Shown piece by piece: positions 44,071-52,247 of a stretch of 64,000 nt of DNA. Source of the stretch: Geoalkalibacter ferrihydriticus DSM 17813 (GTDB lineage: Bacteria; Desulfobacterota; Desulfuromonadia; Desulfuromonadales; Geoalkalibacteraceae); the NCBI RefSeq assembly GCF_000820505.1, contig NZ_JWJD01000011.1, positions 1 to 64,000 of the forward strand. The letters are read 5' to 3'. The translations under genes and the position numbers were made by a program. Every line of letters begins with the position of its first letter. Position 1 is the stretch's first letter. The notes beneath the pieces are model-generated. The model was not told where the DNA came from. It did not search any database and saw only the letters and a program-made list of their open reading frames with translations.

Positions 44071-45186
44071 ATGTCCTTTTCCCTGCCGACCTATCATCCC
44101 CCGGATTTCACCACGGCAAAACTGGCCGCCGCGCCCCTGACGCGCTTCGCGCGGGTTCAACGCGACGGCGTGGCGCCGCCGGATTATCACGCCACTTCGA
44201 TTTTCCCCGAATACCTGCATCTGGCTCCCGGTGACTGGCGCCTGCTGACCGATTCGCGCATGGACTGCGTGGTGCGCCGGGGAGAAAAGGGTGCCCTGGA
44301 GGTGGTTGAATTTCGCCGCTTGCGGTGCGGTGACCGGGTCGCCCTCGGGCGGCACGAGGATGGCAGCGACGGCATCTATGTGCATACCAGCGGTTTTCGC
44401 TTTGCCGAGCAGCGCCCCGAAAAATTCGCCTTTCGTACCCTGACCACCCGTGAATCCTCCTTTTCCTTTGATTACGATGAGCTTTCCACGCTGCTCGAAC
44501 ATGAGCGGGAGGCGGGTTTTGTTCTCTGGGTGCTGGGGCCGGCCCTGGCCTTTGATCGCGATGCCCGCGCGGCCTTTGTGCGCCTGGTGCGCAACGGCTA
44601 CGTTCAGGGTTTGCTGGCCGGCAACGCCCTGCCCACCCACGATCTCGAAGCGGCCCTCTATGGCACCGCCCTGGGCCGGGAGATCTACCGCAAGCGCCCG
44701 GTGGCGGGAGGCCATTACAAGCATCTCGATGCCCTCAACACCCTGCGCGAGTTGGGCTCCATCGAGGCCGCCGTGAAGCGGGGCCTGGTCGGCGAGGGCA
44801 TCGTTCACGCCCTGGTTGAGAAAGAGATCCCCTATGTTTTCGCCGGCTCCATCCGCGACGACGGGCCGCTGCCCGAAGTCGTCGCCGACGCCTATGCCGC
44901 CCAGGATACCATGCGCGCCCTGGCACGCCGCGCCACCACCGTCATCTGCCTGGCGACGCAGCTGCACACCATCGCGACGGGCAACATGGCGCCGAGCTAT
45001 AAGGTCCTGGCGGATGGGGCGGTGCGTCCGGTGTTTTTTTACAGCGTCGATATGTCGGAATTCGCCGCGCAGAAACTCATCAATCGCGGCTCGCTCACCA
45101 CCCGCGCGATTCTGACCAATGTTCAGGATTTTGTCGTGACACTGGAGCGGGGACTCAAGGCGCGGGATCAGGGGCCGGGGTCCTAA
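44071..45186 (+). CDS. Archaeal-type ornithine cyclodeaminase-like protein (TIGR00300, LOR/SDH domain)
   Basis: A 371-residue protein matching the TIGR00300/LOR-SDH family: an N-terminal domain (YHATSIFPEYLHLAPGDWRL), then a NAD-binding-like region (LWVLGPALAFDRDARAAFVR, GLLAGNALPTHDLEAALYGT). Some relatives convert ornithine to proline and ammonia (methanogen ornithine cyclodeaminase, cyanobacterial AgrE/ArgZ C-terminal part). A carbamate kinase gene ends 14 bases away on the other strand, which fits arginine/ornithine metabolism. Activity here is inferred. Confidence 0.72.
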   Translation: MSFSLPTYHPPDFTTAKLAAAPLTRFARVQRDGVAPPDYHATSIFPEYLHLAPGDWRLLTDSRMDCVVRRGEKGALEVVEFRRLRCGDRVALGRHEDGSDGIYVHTSGFRFAEQRPEKFAFRTLTTRESSFSFDYDELSTLLEHEREAGFVLWVLGPALAFDRDARAAFVRLVRNGYVQGLLAGNALPTHDLEAALYGTALGREIYRKRPVAGGHYKHLDALNTLRELGSIEAAVKRGLVGEGIVHALVEKEIPYVFAGSIRDDGPLPEVVADAYAAQDTMRALARRATTVICLATQLHTIATGNMAPSYKVLADGAVRPVFFYSVDMSEFAAQKLINRGSLTTRAILTNVQDFVVTLERGLKARDQGPGS

Positions 45187-45200
45187 GGGACGTTAAAGAC

Positions 45201-46136
45201 TCATTCCGGGAAAAATTCGGTGCCGGCCTCGCCTGCCACCGCGGCTTCAATGTCCTCGACGGCGCAGATCAGGGCGCGGCGTCCTCCGTCTGCGAGAAAG
45301 CGCAGGCATGCCTGAACCTTCGGGGCCATTGAACCTGGGGCGAACTGTCCGTCTTCCTGGTGCCTGCCTGCCTCAGTCACGCTCAGGTGGCGCACGAAGC
45401 GTTGTTGCGGCGTACCGAAATTCAGCGCCACGCCGGGGACGTCGCTGGCAATAATGAACAACTCGACCCCCACCTCCCGCGCCAGCCGCGCGCTGGCCAA
45501 ATCCTTGTCGATGACCGCCTCCACTCCGTGAAACCCCCGTCCTTCGCGCACCACCGGTATCCCGCCGCCCCCGCAGCAGATGACGACAAAGCCCTGCTTC
45601 GTGAGCAGGCGGATTTCGCGTTTCTCGACGACGCTCCGGGGCTCGGGCGAGGCCACCACCCGCCGCCAGCCCTGGGGCGTTTCCACCAGCGGGAATTCGG
45701 CCTGGGGGCGCTTTTTATAAAAAGGGCCGATGGGTTTGGTGGGATGCTGAAAAGCCGGATCTTCGGCGTCAACGACCACATAACTGATGAGACTCAACAT
45801 CGGTGGCGGATCATTCACGCCCTCCGCGGCGAAAGCAGCATCAAGGGACGATTCGATCATGTAGCCGATCTGGCCCTGGGTCTGGGCGACGAGGATTTCC
45901 AGGGGCAGTTGCGGTACTTCGCGGCAGCTTTCCTGCTGCAGGAGCAGATTGCCCACCTGCGGGCCGTTGCCGTGGGTGATGACAAGGCGATGGCTGGTTG
46001 TCAGCCTTGCCAGTTGGCGCGCCGGCCGCTCCAGATTGGCGAACTGCTGGGTAATTGTGCCTTCTTCATTGGCGCGTACCAAGGCGTTGCCGCCCAGAGC
46101 GACGAGCAGCAGGGGTAAATCGGCTCTGGCGTTCAT
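45201..46136 (-). CDS. arcC: Carbamate kinase
   Basis: A 311-residue amino-acid-kinase-fold enzyme. It opens LLLVALGGNALVRANEEGTI and has THGNGPQVGNLLLQQ, CCGGGGIPVV and IDKDLASARLA, all standard carbamate kinase motifs. It reversibly transfers phosphate from carbamoyl phosphate to ADP. ATG 46136 overlaps the stop of the GTPase gene by four bases. A length close to 310 residues is typical. It may act in arginine or purine catabolism. Confidence 0.93.
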   Translation of the reverse strand: MNARADLPLLLVALGGNALVRANEEGTITQQFANLERPARQLARLTTSHRLVITHGNGPQVGNLLLQQESCREVPQLPLEILVAQTQGQIGYMIESSLDAAFAAEGVNDPPPMLSLISYVVVDAEDPAFQHPTKPIGPFYKKRPQAEFPLVETPQGWRRVVASPEPRSVVEKREIRLLTKQGFVVICCGGGGIPVVREGRGFHGVEAVIDKDLASARLAREVGVELFIIASDVPGVALNFGTPQQRFVRHLSVTEAGRHQEDGQFAPGSMAPKVQACLRFLADGGRRALICAVEDIEAAVAGEAGTEFFPE

Positions 46137-47476
46137 AGGCTTCTCCCGCGTTCCTCGCACAGCGCCTGCAGTCGCGGCCGCAGCACTTGCGCCAGGGTGG
46201 GACTGCCCCCGTCGGCATAGCCATAACGCACGCGCAGGCTGGGATGCTTGATAGTGAGAAGGCGCGACAGGTCACTGGGCGTGGCAAACAGCACCAGATC
46301 ACAGGGCACGGCATTGATGCTGGCCTGCAGATCGGCCATTTGTTCGGCTCCGTAGCCCATGGCCGGCAGTACGTTTTCGAGATGAGGATAATCCTGATAA
46401 ACCTGTGCCGACGCGCCCTGCGCATAGGGACGCGGGTCGAGAATCTGTGCCGCGCCTTCGCGTCGGGCGGCCAGGGTCGCGGCGCCGAAGGCCATGCCCC
46501 CGTGGGTGAGGCTGGGGCCGTCCTCTACCACCAGTACCCGTTTGCCGCGAATAGCCTCGGGTTGTTCCATGAGCAGCTCTGAGCGGCCGAGAATCACCTC
46601 GGCGTGGGGGCGCAGCTGAGCGATGCTGCGCCGCACAGCGGCAATGTCCTCGGGCATTGCGGAATCGCTTTTGGCGATGATCGCGATGTCGGCGCTCAGC
46701 AGATTGCTTTCTCCGGGAAAATACAGGCGTTCATGGCCTGGGCGGTGAGGGTCGAGAAGCACGATGTGTACATCCGGATGAAAGAAAGGCAGATCGTTGT
46801 TGCCGCCGTCCCAGATGAGTATATCGGCCTCGGCCTGCGCCTGCCGCAGAATTTCCTGATAGTCGACGCCCGCATAGACGATCTGTTTTTCATCGAGCAG
46901 CGGCTCGTATTCCTCGCGTTCTTCGATGGTGCATTGATGGCGATCCAGGTCCTCGTAAGAGGCGAAGCGCTGTACGGCCTGGCGGGCAAGATCACCGTAG
47001 GGCATGGGGTGGCGCACCACCACAGGGTGCAGGTTGAGTTCTCCGGCCAACTCACAGAGCTTGCGCGTAACCGATGATTTGCCGCAGCCGGTGCGGACCG
47101 CGCCCACCGAAATGACCGGCCGCGTTGCCACAAGCTGAGTGCGGCGCGGACCGAGCAGCACAAAATCGGCGCCGCGCGCCAGAACCAGGGACGCCAGGTG
47201 CATGACCTCCATGTGGGGCACGTCACTGTAGGCGAACACCACTTCGTCGACGGGCTGTTTTTGCAGCAGGGCGTCGAGGGCGCGCTCTTCAAGAATGGCA
47301 ATGCCGTCGGGGTACAGAGGTCCGGCCAGGGCCGACGGGTAGCGGCGCCCGGCGATGTCGGGAATCTGGGCGGCCGTGAAGGCCAGCACCCGGTAGTTCG
47401 GGTCGTTGCGAAAGACGACGTTGAAATTGTGAAAATCCCGTCCCGCTGCGCCCAGGATAACCACGGATCGCGACAT
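46133..47476 (-). CDS. Predicted GTPase related to cyclic 2,3-diphosphoglycerate synthetase (COG2403)
   Basis: A 447-residue protein. An N-terminal Rossmann-like region (SVVILGAAGRDFHNFNVVFR) precedes a P-loop domain with VGAVRTGCGKSSVTRKL and the nucleotide-site segments ILIWDGGNNDLPF and IIAKSD. Members occur beside carbamate kinase in many genomes, but their reaction is not established. It is first in a two-gene operon with arcC (ATGA overlap). AAAGGAG precedes its start and a long perfect hairpin lies just upstream. Confidence 0.75.
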   Translation of the reverse strand: MSRSVVILGAAGRDFHNFNVVFRNDPNYRVLAFTAAQIPDIAGRRYPSALAGPLYPDGIAILEERALDALLQKQPVDEVVFAYSDVPHMEVMHLASLVLARGADFVLLGPRRTQLVATRPVISVGAVRTGCGKSSVTRKLCELAGELNLHPVVVRHPMPYGDLARQAVQRFASYEDLDRHQCTIEEREEYEPLLDEKQIVYAGVDYQEILRQAQAEADILIWDGGNNDLPFFHPDVHIVLLDPHRPGHERLYFPGESNLLSADIAIIAKSDSAMPEDIAAVRRSIAQLRPHAEVILGRSELLMEQPEAIRGKRVLVVEDGPSLTHGGMAFGAATLAARREGAAQILDPRPYAQGASAQVYQDYPHLENVLPAMGYGAEQMADLQASINAVPCDLVLFATPSDLSRLLTIKHPSLRVRYGYADGGSPTLAQVLRPRLQALCEERGRSL

Positions 47477-47500
47477 GGTTCGCTCCTTTACTCTTTGTCA

Positions 47501-47540
47501 CTGTTACGCTGCGGCGTCCGACAGCGCCGCAGCGTAACAG
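47501..47540. promoter_or_regulatory. Perfect 16-bp inverted repeat upstream of the GTPase-arcC operon
   Basis: CTGTTACGCTGCGGCG pairs exactly with CGCCGCAGCGTAACAG across an eight-base loop. On the plus strand a T-run follows, as in a terminator, but no plus-strand gene ends nearby. It lies 25 bases from the GTPase start and so may be a leader structure or operator. Confidence 0.7.
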
Positions 47541-47675
47541 TTGCCGTTCTTTTTTAATATTTTAGCGCACTTGCGTGGGGCGACAAGCCGACGGCGGCGA
47601 AAATGCTGGCGGGAAAGGGGGGGGCTGCTGCTACAATAGCTGCCTGGTGTTCGGATTTCTGCTCGTGGAGGTTTT

Positions 47676-48176
47676 ATGGCGCGTGAAAAAAAAGAGGACG
47701 GCGGAATTCTCAAGGGGATTTTCGCCGGCTATCTCATATTGGTTCTGCATGCTCTGCTGATGCTGGTGGTGGCCCTGCTGGTGGTGTTTCTGCGCGGCGT
47801 GGTGGAGTACATGCTGTGGATTTTTCTCGGCGGGGTGGCGCTCATCGGTCTGTCAGCCTATTTGTTTTACCGCCGCATAAAAAAAGGTGCTCTCAATATC
47901 GGTGGTGCGCTCAACGATCCCTCTCTGCGTGATCGGCCCCTGGAGATCAGCTTTCTCGGCGGGTTGGCTTCGGTGCGTTTCGGTCGACCGGGACAATTCA
48001 GCGAAGGCGACCAGCCCCGCGCCATCGAAAGCAGGCTCGTCGAAGAGGCGCCACGTCTGGAAGACCCCGAAGCCATGCGCCGGCGCGAACTGGCGCGGCT
48101 GGTGCTGATGCTGGAAAGGGAACTGATTACCCAGGAAGAGTACGACAAGCTTAAGCAGGATCTGCTGAAGAATTAG
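47676..48176 (+). CDS. Small membrane protein with SHOCT-like C-terminus
   Basis: A 166-residue protein. Two hydrophobic segments (about 15-40 and 46-66) are followed by a soluble region and a C-terminal ELARLVLMLERELITQEEYD, which resembles the short SHOCT motif. No enzymatic motif is seen. ATG 47676 follows GGAGG by four bases. It stands alone between divergent and convergent neighbours; its function is unknown. Confidence 0.72.
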   Translation: MAREKKEDGGILKGIFAGYLILVLHALLMLVVALLVVFLRGVVEYMLWIFLGGVALIGLSAYLFYRRIKKGALNIGGALNDPSLRDRPLEISFLGGLASVRFGRPGQFSEGDQPRAIESRLVEEAPRLEDPEAMRRRELARLVLMLERELITQEEYDKLKQDLLKN

Positions 48177-48228
48177 GGCTCGGGAAGAGCCGAAGGAACC
48201 CCCTCTGTTCCCCCCAAACTATGTCGCC

Positions 48229-49926
48229 TTAGTGCCGTCGGTCGCGGAAGGTGCGGCTGAAGGTCTTTTCCTGTTCGGGGTTGCCGATGAGAATCAGCCC
48301 CATGCCCTGCTCAAGGATCGTCTCCGGCGGCGGTACCACCAGGGGCGGTTGACCGTCGGCGCGTTCCAGAGCGACGATGGAGCAACCGCTGAGGGGGCGG
48401 ATGCGTGAGTCGTTGATGCTCTTGCCGACCAGCGTGGGCGGCAGGCTTCGGCGAAAAACGTTGATGCCCTCGGTGAGAAAAATCGATTCCTTGCCTTCCA
48501 GGATATTGCTCAGAATGTTGGCGCCCACCGAGGCGTTGGAGACCACGAAGTCCGCGCCCGCGGCGTAGAGTTGATCGACGTTCTCCTCTTGATTGGCGCG
48601 TGCGACGATGCGAATGTCGGGGTTGATGTGGCGGCTGGCCAGGGTGAGAAAGATGTTGGTGCTGTCGTCATTGGTGGTGACAATAAGGCCCTTGGCGGAC
48701 TCGATGCCCGAATCGTTCAGCACTTTGGAACTGGTGGCGTCGCCGATCACCGCCACATGGTCCAGGCAGTCGACATTGGCCTCGCGGTCGATGAGGATAA
48801 AGGGCACTGCGCGCTGTTCGAGAAAACCGGCCGCTGCGCAACCGATGCGGCCATGCCCGAGAATCAGGATCCTGTCCTCGGCTTCCTCTTCGCCGGTGAT
48901 CTGCTCCAGGGCCTGCAACTGCTCGCGCGTGCCGGCCAGTACCATGAGGGCCTTGGGGGACAGATGCGTGTCGGCGTGCGGTGTGGTGAAATGCCCCCGC
49001 TCCCAGAGGCCGATTACCGCCAAACCGGTACTCTGGCGGATTTTTGCATCGGACAGGGACTGCCCGGAAAAGGGTGTGGCCTGCACGGGGATTTCGGCGA
49101 TTTGCAGGGCGCCGAAGGAATCGATGATATGGGCCTGAGCGCCGCGGGTCGTTGCGCGGCTGGCCAAGTAATGACCGAGGATGCGTTTGAGGGGAATGGC
49201 CTGATCGGCACCGGCCAGGCGCAAAAGATCCCTGTTGTCCGGCTCGCTTACCAACGTGGCGATGGGTGTGGTGCACATCGCGTGGGCGGTTAGGCACAGG
49301 TTGGTGTTTTCGGGGTCGCTGAGATTCGCGATGATGTGTCTGGCATTTTCCACCCGCGCGCCGCGCAGGGACTTCGCGTCGGTGGGCGTGCCGAAGACGA
49401 CCCGGAAGCCCTCTTCCTCAAGGCGCACGGCCTGGTCATGGCTGGGGGAAACGATCACGAAGGGGATGTGTCGGTTTTGCAGGTTGCGCGACAGGGCGCG
49501 TGTGACAGAATCAAACCCGAAAATGAGAACATGGCCCGCGGTGTCTTCCGGCAATTCCAAGGTGGCGCGGTAGCGCAGGCGCTGTTCGATCCAGGGAGCG
49601 AGAAACAGACTGATCATGCCGAATGGCAGCAGAATCAGCATGAAAACCACCCCCGATAGCGTCACGATGGCGGAAAACAGAAATCCCGGATCGCTGCTGA
49701 AGGTGATGTCGCCGTAGCCCAAGGTGGACATGGCGGTTATCGTCCAGTATATGCCCGTGATGAAAGAATATTCACGTCCCTCCAATTCCCACATGAGAAC
49801 CCGGAACAGCCAGGCGTACATTATCACCAGACCCGCCAGGAACGAGCAGTAGAGAGTGAGAAGTTTGATGTTCTTGCGCGCCTGGCCGCGAAAAAAGTAG
49901 GCCAACTCCGCCGCGATGGCTTTCAT
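48229..49926 (-). CDS. Potassium channel with two TrkA-N (RCK) domains
   Basis: A 565-residue protein. The membrane part has two helices around a pore loop with the selectivity filter TLGYGD. Two cytoplasmic Rossmann-type TrkA-N regions follow (HVLIFGFDSVTRALSRNL and RILILGHGRIGCAAAGFL), with a TrkA-C-like end. The layout is that of Kch/MthK-type ligand-gated potassium channels. ATG 49926 is accepted. It converges with the SHOCT-like gene. Confidence 0.9.
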   Translation of the reverse strand: MKAIAAELAYFFRGQARKNIKLLTLYCSFLAGLVIMYAWLFRVLMWELEGREYSFITGIYWTITAMSTLGYGDITFSSDPGFLFSAIVTLSGVVFMLILLPFGMISLFLAPWIEQRLRYRATLELPEDTAGHVLIFGFDSVTRALSRNLQNRHIPFVIVSPSHDQAVRLEEEGFRVVFGTPTDAKSLRGARVENARHIIANLSDPENTNLCLTAHAMCTTPIATLVSEPDNRDLLRLAGADQAIPLKRILGHYLASRATTRGAQAHIIDSFGALQIAEIPVQATPFSGQSLSDAKIRQSTGLAVIGLWERGHFTTPHADTHLSPKALMVLAGTREQLQALEQITGEEEAEDRILILGHGRIGCAAAGFLEQRAVPFILIDREANVDCLDHVAVIGDATSSKVLNDSGIESAKGLIVTTNDDSTNIFLTLASRHINPDIRIVARANQEENVDQLYAAGADFVVSNASVGANILSNILEGKESIFLTEGINVFRRSLPPTLVGKSINDSRIRPLSGCSIVALERADGQPPLVVPPPETILEQGMGLILIGNPEQEKTFSRTFRDRRH

Positions 49927-50112
49927 AGGGATCCAGTCCGAAGGGAAGGTTACGGCATTGCCTCTTCGTTCAAAGGGGCCAACCAGGATTGACGTTCTTT
50001 TACCCTAGTTGCGCCATGGCAGGCAAGGGACAATGCACGATGATTTTTCATTATAGACGCAGTTGGCCGCGTGCGGCAGTGCCGATCGCGACGTAGAATC
50101 ATTAAGCCCCAT

Positions 50113-50152
50113 AAAAAATGCAGACAGGCTGTATGGGCCGTCTGCATTTTTT
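50113..50152. terminator. Bidirectional rho-independent terminator
   Basis: AAAAAATGCAGAC and GTCTGCATTTTTT form a perfect 13-bp stem. It lies just beyond the stop codon of the ferritin-like gene on the minus strand. Confidence 0.92.
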
Positions 50153-50176
50153 ATGGAATTTCACTCCGAGGTTCGC

Positions 50177-50638
50177 TCAGGCCGAACGCTGATAAGCTTC
50201 CTGAAAATAATCACGCAAGGTGCCCACGTGCTTCTCATCCTCGCGGGCCAGTCGCTGGAAACGCTCTTTGAGCTTGGGGTCGCTGAATTCCAGGGCCGAT
50301 CCGACATGTACCTGCATGAAGTCCTCCTCCAATTCGATGGCGCGCAGCAGCGCCTCTTTTTCCGACGGAGGCGAGGTTTCGATGTCCTGCAGCAGGCTCT
50401 GGGCTTTGAGCAGCATCAGGTCGAGCTTGGCTTTGGGGATCCTGACCCCTGAGAAATTTTCCTCGAAAGGCAGTAACCTTGCGAAACGGATCTGGTTGAC
50501 ATGATCAGCTTCGTCCTTGGCCATTTTCAAGAGCATTTCCTTGAGCCGTTCATTCGCTTTAACCGCATTGGCCATGCGGCGGTAGATAAGGCTCATGGTG
50601 CTTTCAATTTCGGCACAGGTGTCAAAAAACTCGTCCAT
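50177..50638 (-). CDS. Ferritin-like (rubrerythrin-type) di-iron protein
   Basis: A 153-residue four-helix protein. It shows paired iron-ligand motifs: EIESTMSLIYRRMA, DEADHVNQ (E-x-x-H), an ELEED segment and REDEKHVGTL (E-x-x-H). This is the erythrin-type ferritin-like pattern without a C-terminal rubredoxin domain. Such proteins are linked to peroxide or iron handling in anaerobes. It ends at a strong terminator. Confidence 0.82.
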   Translation of the reverse strand: MDEFFDTCAEIESTMSLIYRRMANAVKANERLKEMLLKMAKDEADHVNQIRFARLLPFEENFSGVRIPKAKLDLMLLKAQSLLQDIETSPPSEKEALLRAIELEEDFMQVHVGSALEFSDPKLKERFQRLAREDEKHVGTLRDYFQEAYQRSA

Positions 50639-50915
50639 GAACAGCTCCCGACAGTAGGTGAGATAGGAAAATTCTGATTACAACTGATTCAGCCTGCATC
50701 CCAGGCCGCGGCGGCATCGCTTGCGGTGAAAACTCGCCTGCGGCTCAGACGCTTGCCGCGGCACTCAACCGCCAGATCCTGCGGAGGGATTAGCGTTGTA
50801 GCTGAACCGTTGAAAAATTAAAGGCATTTTATCTCACTTGGTGGGCGCCGGGCAAGACATTTCCATTGAATTTTTCAGATCGCTGCGTGGTCGGGTTTGG
50901 CGACACCCAAAGACT
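50639..50915. other. Gene-free interval upstream of the ferritin-like gene
   Basis: No gene is supported. The sequence is GC-rich with no obvious repeat family, and it presumably contains the promoter of the ferritin-like gene on the minus strand. Confidence 0.4.
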
Positions 50916-51254
50916 TCAACTCAGTGCCGGGCCAAGATAAGCGCGGGCGCGTTCGCCGAAATCGCTGGGGCTGCCCTCAAATTCCACGGCCGGTTGGCTC
51001 TCCTCGCCGTTGATGAAGCCGAAGCGGCTGATGCAGCGCCAGTTCTTGCCGTAAAGCAGCTCGTGGCCGGGAAGTTCGCGCCAGCTCTCGGGCCGCCGAC
51101 CGGACAGGGCCGCCGCGGCATCCCCGGCGAAATCCGTCGACCCGCTGCCGTCGACGTCGATGTAGACCCGCTCATCGGGTAGTTTGACCGCCAACTCGCC
51201 CAGGTTGTTCTCATAAAGTTCCGCATTGATGTTGAAGCTGACTTTGTCTTGCAT
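50916..51254 (-). CDS. Hypothetical soluble protein
   Basis: A 112-residue acidic protein (QDKVSFNINAELYENNLGEL…VYIDVDGSGSTDFAGDAAAA…). No family was recognised. ATG 51254 is chosen because the longer frame begins with an unlikely Pro/Arg-rich stretch. No signal peptide or membrane segment is seen. It stands alone between the ferritin-like gene and the pilin operon. Confidence 0.5.
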   Translation of the reverse strand: MQDKVSFNINAELYENNLGELAVKLPDERVYIDVDGSGSTDFAGDAAAALSGRRPESWRELPGHELLYGKNWRCISRFGFINGEESQPAVEFEGSPSDFGERARAYLGPALS

Positions 51255-51527
51255 GAGTAACACCCTTTCCCCTGGATTTTTGTAACTGTTCACCCTGGCC
51301 GGGGAGGGGCTCGCGACATCCCTGCCGAAGGCCGCATGAACCCTTCCCTGGGGCTTGTCCGGCGCCATGGATGCCGCGAGCCCCTATTCTGAATAGCAAC
51401 CGATTTTTGTACCTGTTCAGCACTCAACCGCCACGGGCTGCGGCGCGCCTGGGGATTGCAACTGAATCGTTACGGATTTCTTTTCGACTTCAGCCACAGG
51501 AAAATTATAGCCGATAAGCTGGAGAAG

Positions 51528-52163
51528 TCAGGGGTGTGCGACGCGCAGATTAACGGTGGTGGAAAGCATGCGGCGCGGCGGGCCCTTCGCCGGTGCCGTG
51601 AAGGTTGCCCCCGACGGCAGGCGAAAGACGCGCCTGGCTGGAGCCGGGGTCGCTTGGTGCGTGGGAGCGATGAGGGTCACTTCGACAGCACGTATGTCTT
51701 TGAATTCCCGGGCGTGGGGAGCGGCAGAGCGGCGTCCGTCCGCGAGAATATAGGAGAATTCCAGAAAATCGATGTCCGCGGCCAGAATCCGGGCAAAAGA
51801 GCCGTCGTTGCGCACCAGGTTGCCGGCGGAGAAGATGTAGGTCAGCCTGGGGTCAAGGGTTTCCGCCATTTCGCCGGGGGGATTGACCCGAAAGGTTAGA
51901 TGGGTCGCGTCGGCACTGATGAGTCCGCTTGTCGCGGGGGCATGGGCAAGACTTGTGGACAGCGTGCGCAAGTCGCCGGCTAGCTGCTGCAAGGCCTGGC
52001 GCTGGGTTGAGAAGCTCTCTTCCCGCTGCGGCGTGTCAGGACGGGGTGCGGAATCCGGCGAGGAAAACAGCAGGGCGCTCCCGACCAGTGCGCCGATCAG
52101 GGACAGAAGCACAAGCAGATTGCGGACGGTTATCCCCTTTTGGTTGAAAAGCGGACGAAACAT
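51528..52163 (-). CDS. Pilin-like protein with atypical leader, last gene of the minor pilin operon
   Basis: About 211 residues. It begins MFRPLFNQKG then ITVRNLLVLLSLIGALVGSA, which resembles a prepilin leader and hydrophobic helix, but position +5 after the glycine is Asn rather than Glu. The body resembles PilW-type minor pilins (TLDPRLTYIFSAGNLVRNDG). ATG 52163 is preferred. It lies downstream of the PilY1-like gene and probably belongs to the same transcript. Confidence 0.68.
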   Translation of the reverse strand: MFRPLFNQKGITVRNLLVLLSLIGALVGSALLFSSPDSAPRPDTPQREESFSTQRQALQQLAGDLRTLSTSLAHAPATSGLISADATHLTFRVNPPGEMAETLDPRLTYIFSAGNLVRNDGSFARILAADIDFLEFSYILADGRRSAAPHAREFKDIRAVEVTLIAPTHQATPAPARRVFRLPSGATFTAPAKGPPRRMLSTTVNLRVAHP

Positions 52164-52247
52164 TTTGCGCTCCGGAGAAGTGAGTCTCCGCAACAGCAGA
52201 GCAATATCCGAGCCAGGTTCGGCGGAAATCGTTGCCGGTCGGGCTTT

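Noticed and set aside
48180-48200. Terminator in GGCTCGGGAAGAGCC
   Set aside because: The stem is only about five pairs and no T-run follows on either strand.
50700-50900. Possible tRNA or structured RNA in the gap before the ferritin-like gene
   Set aside because: No cloverleaf, anticodon arm or CCA-type end could be matched by eye.
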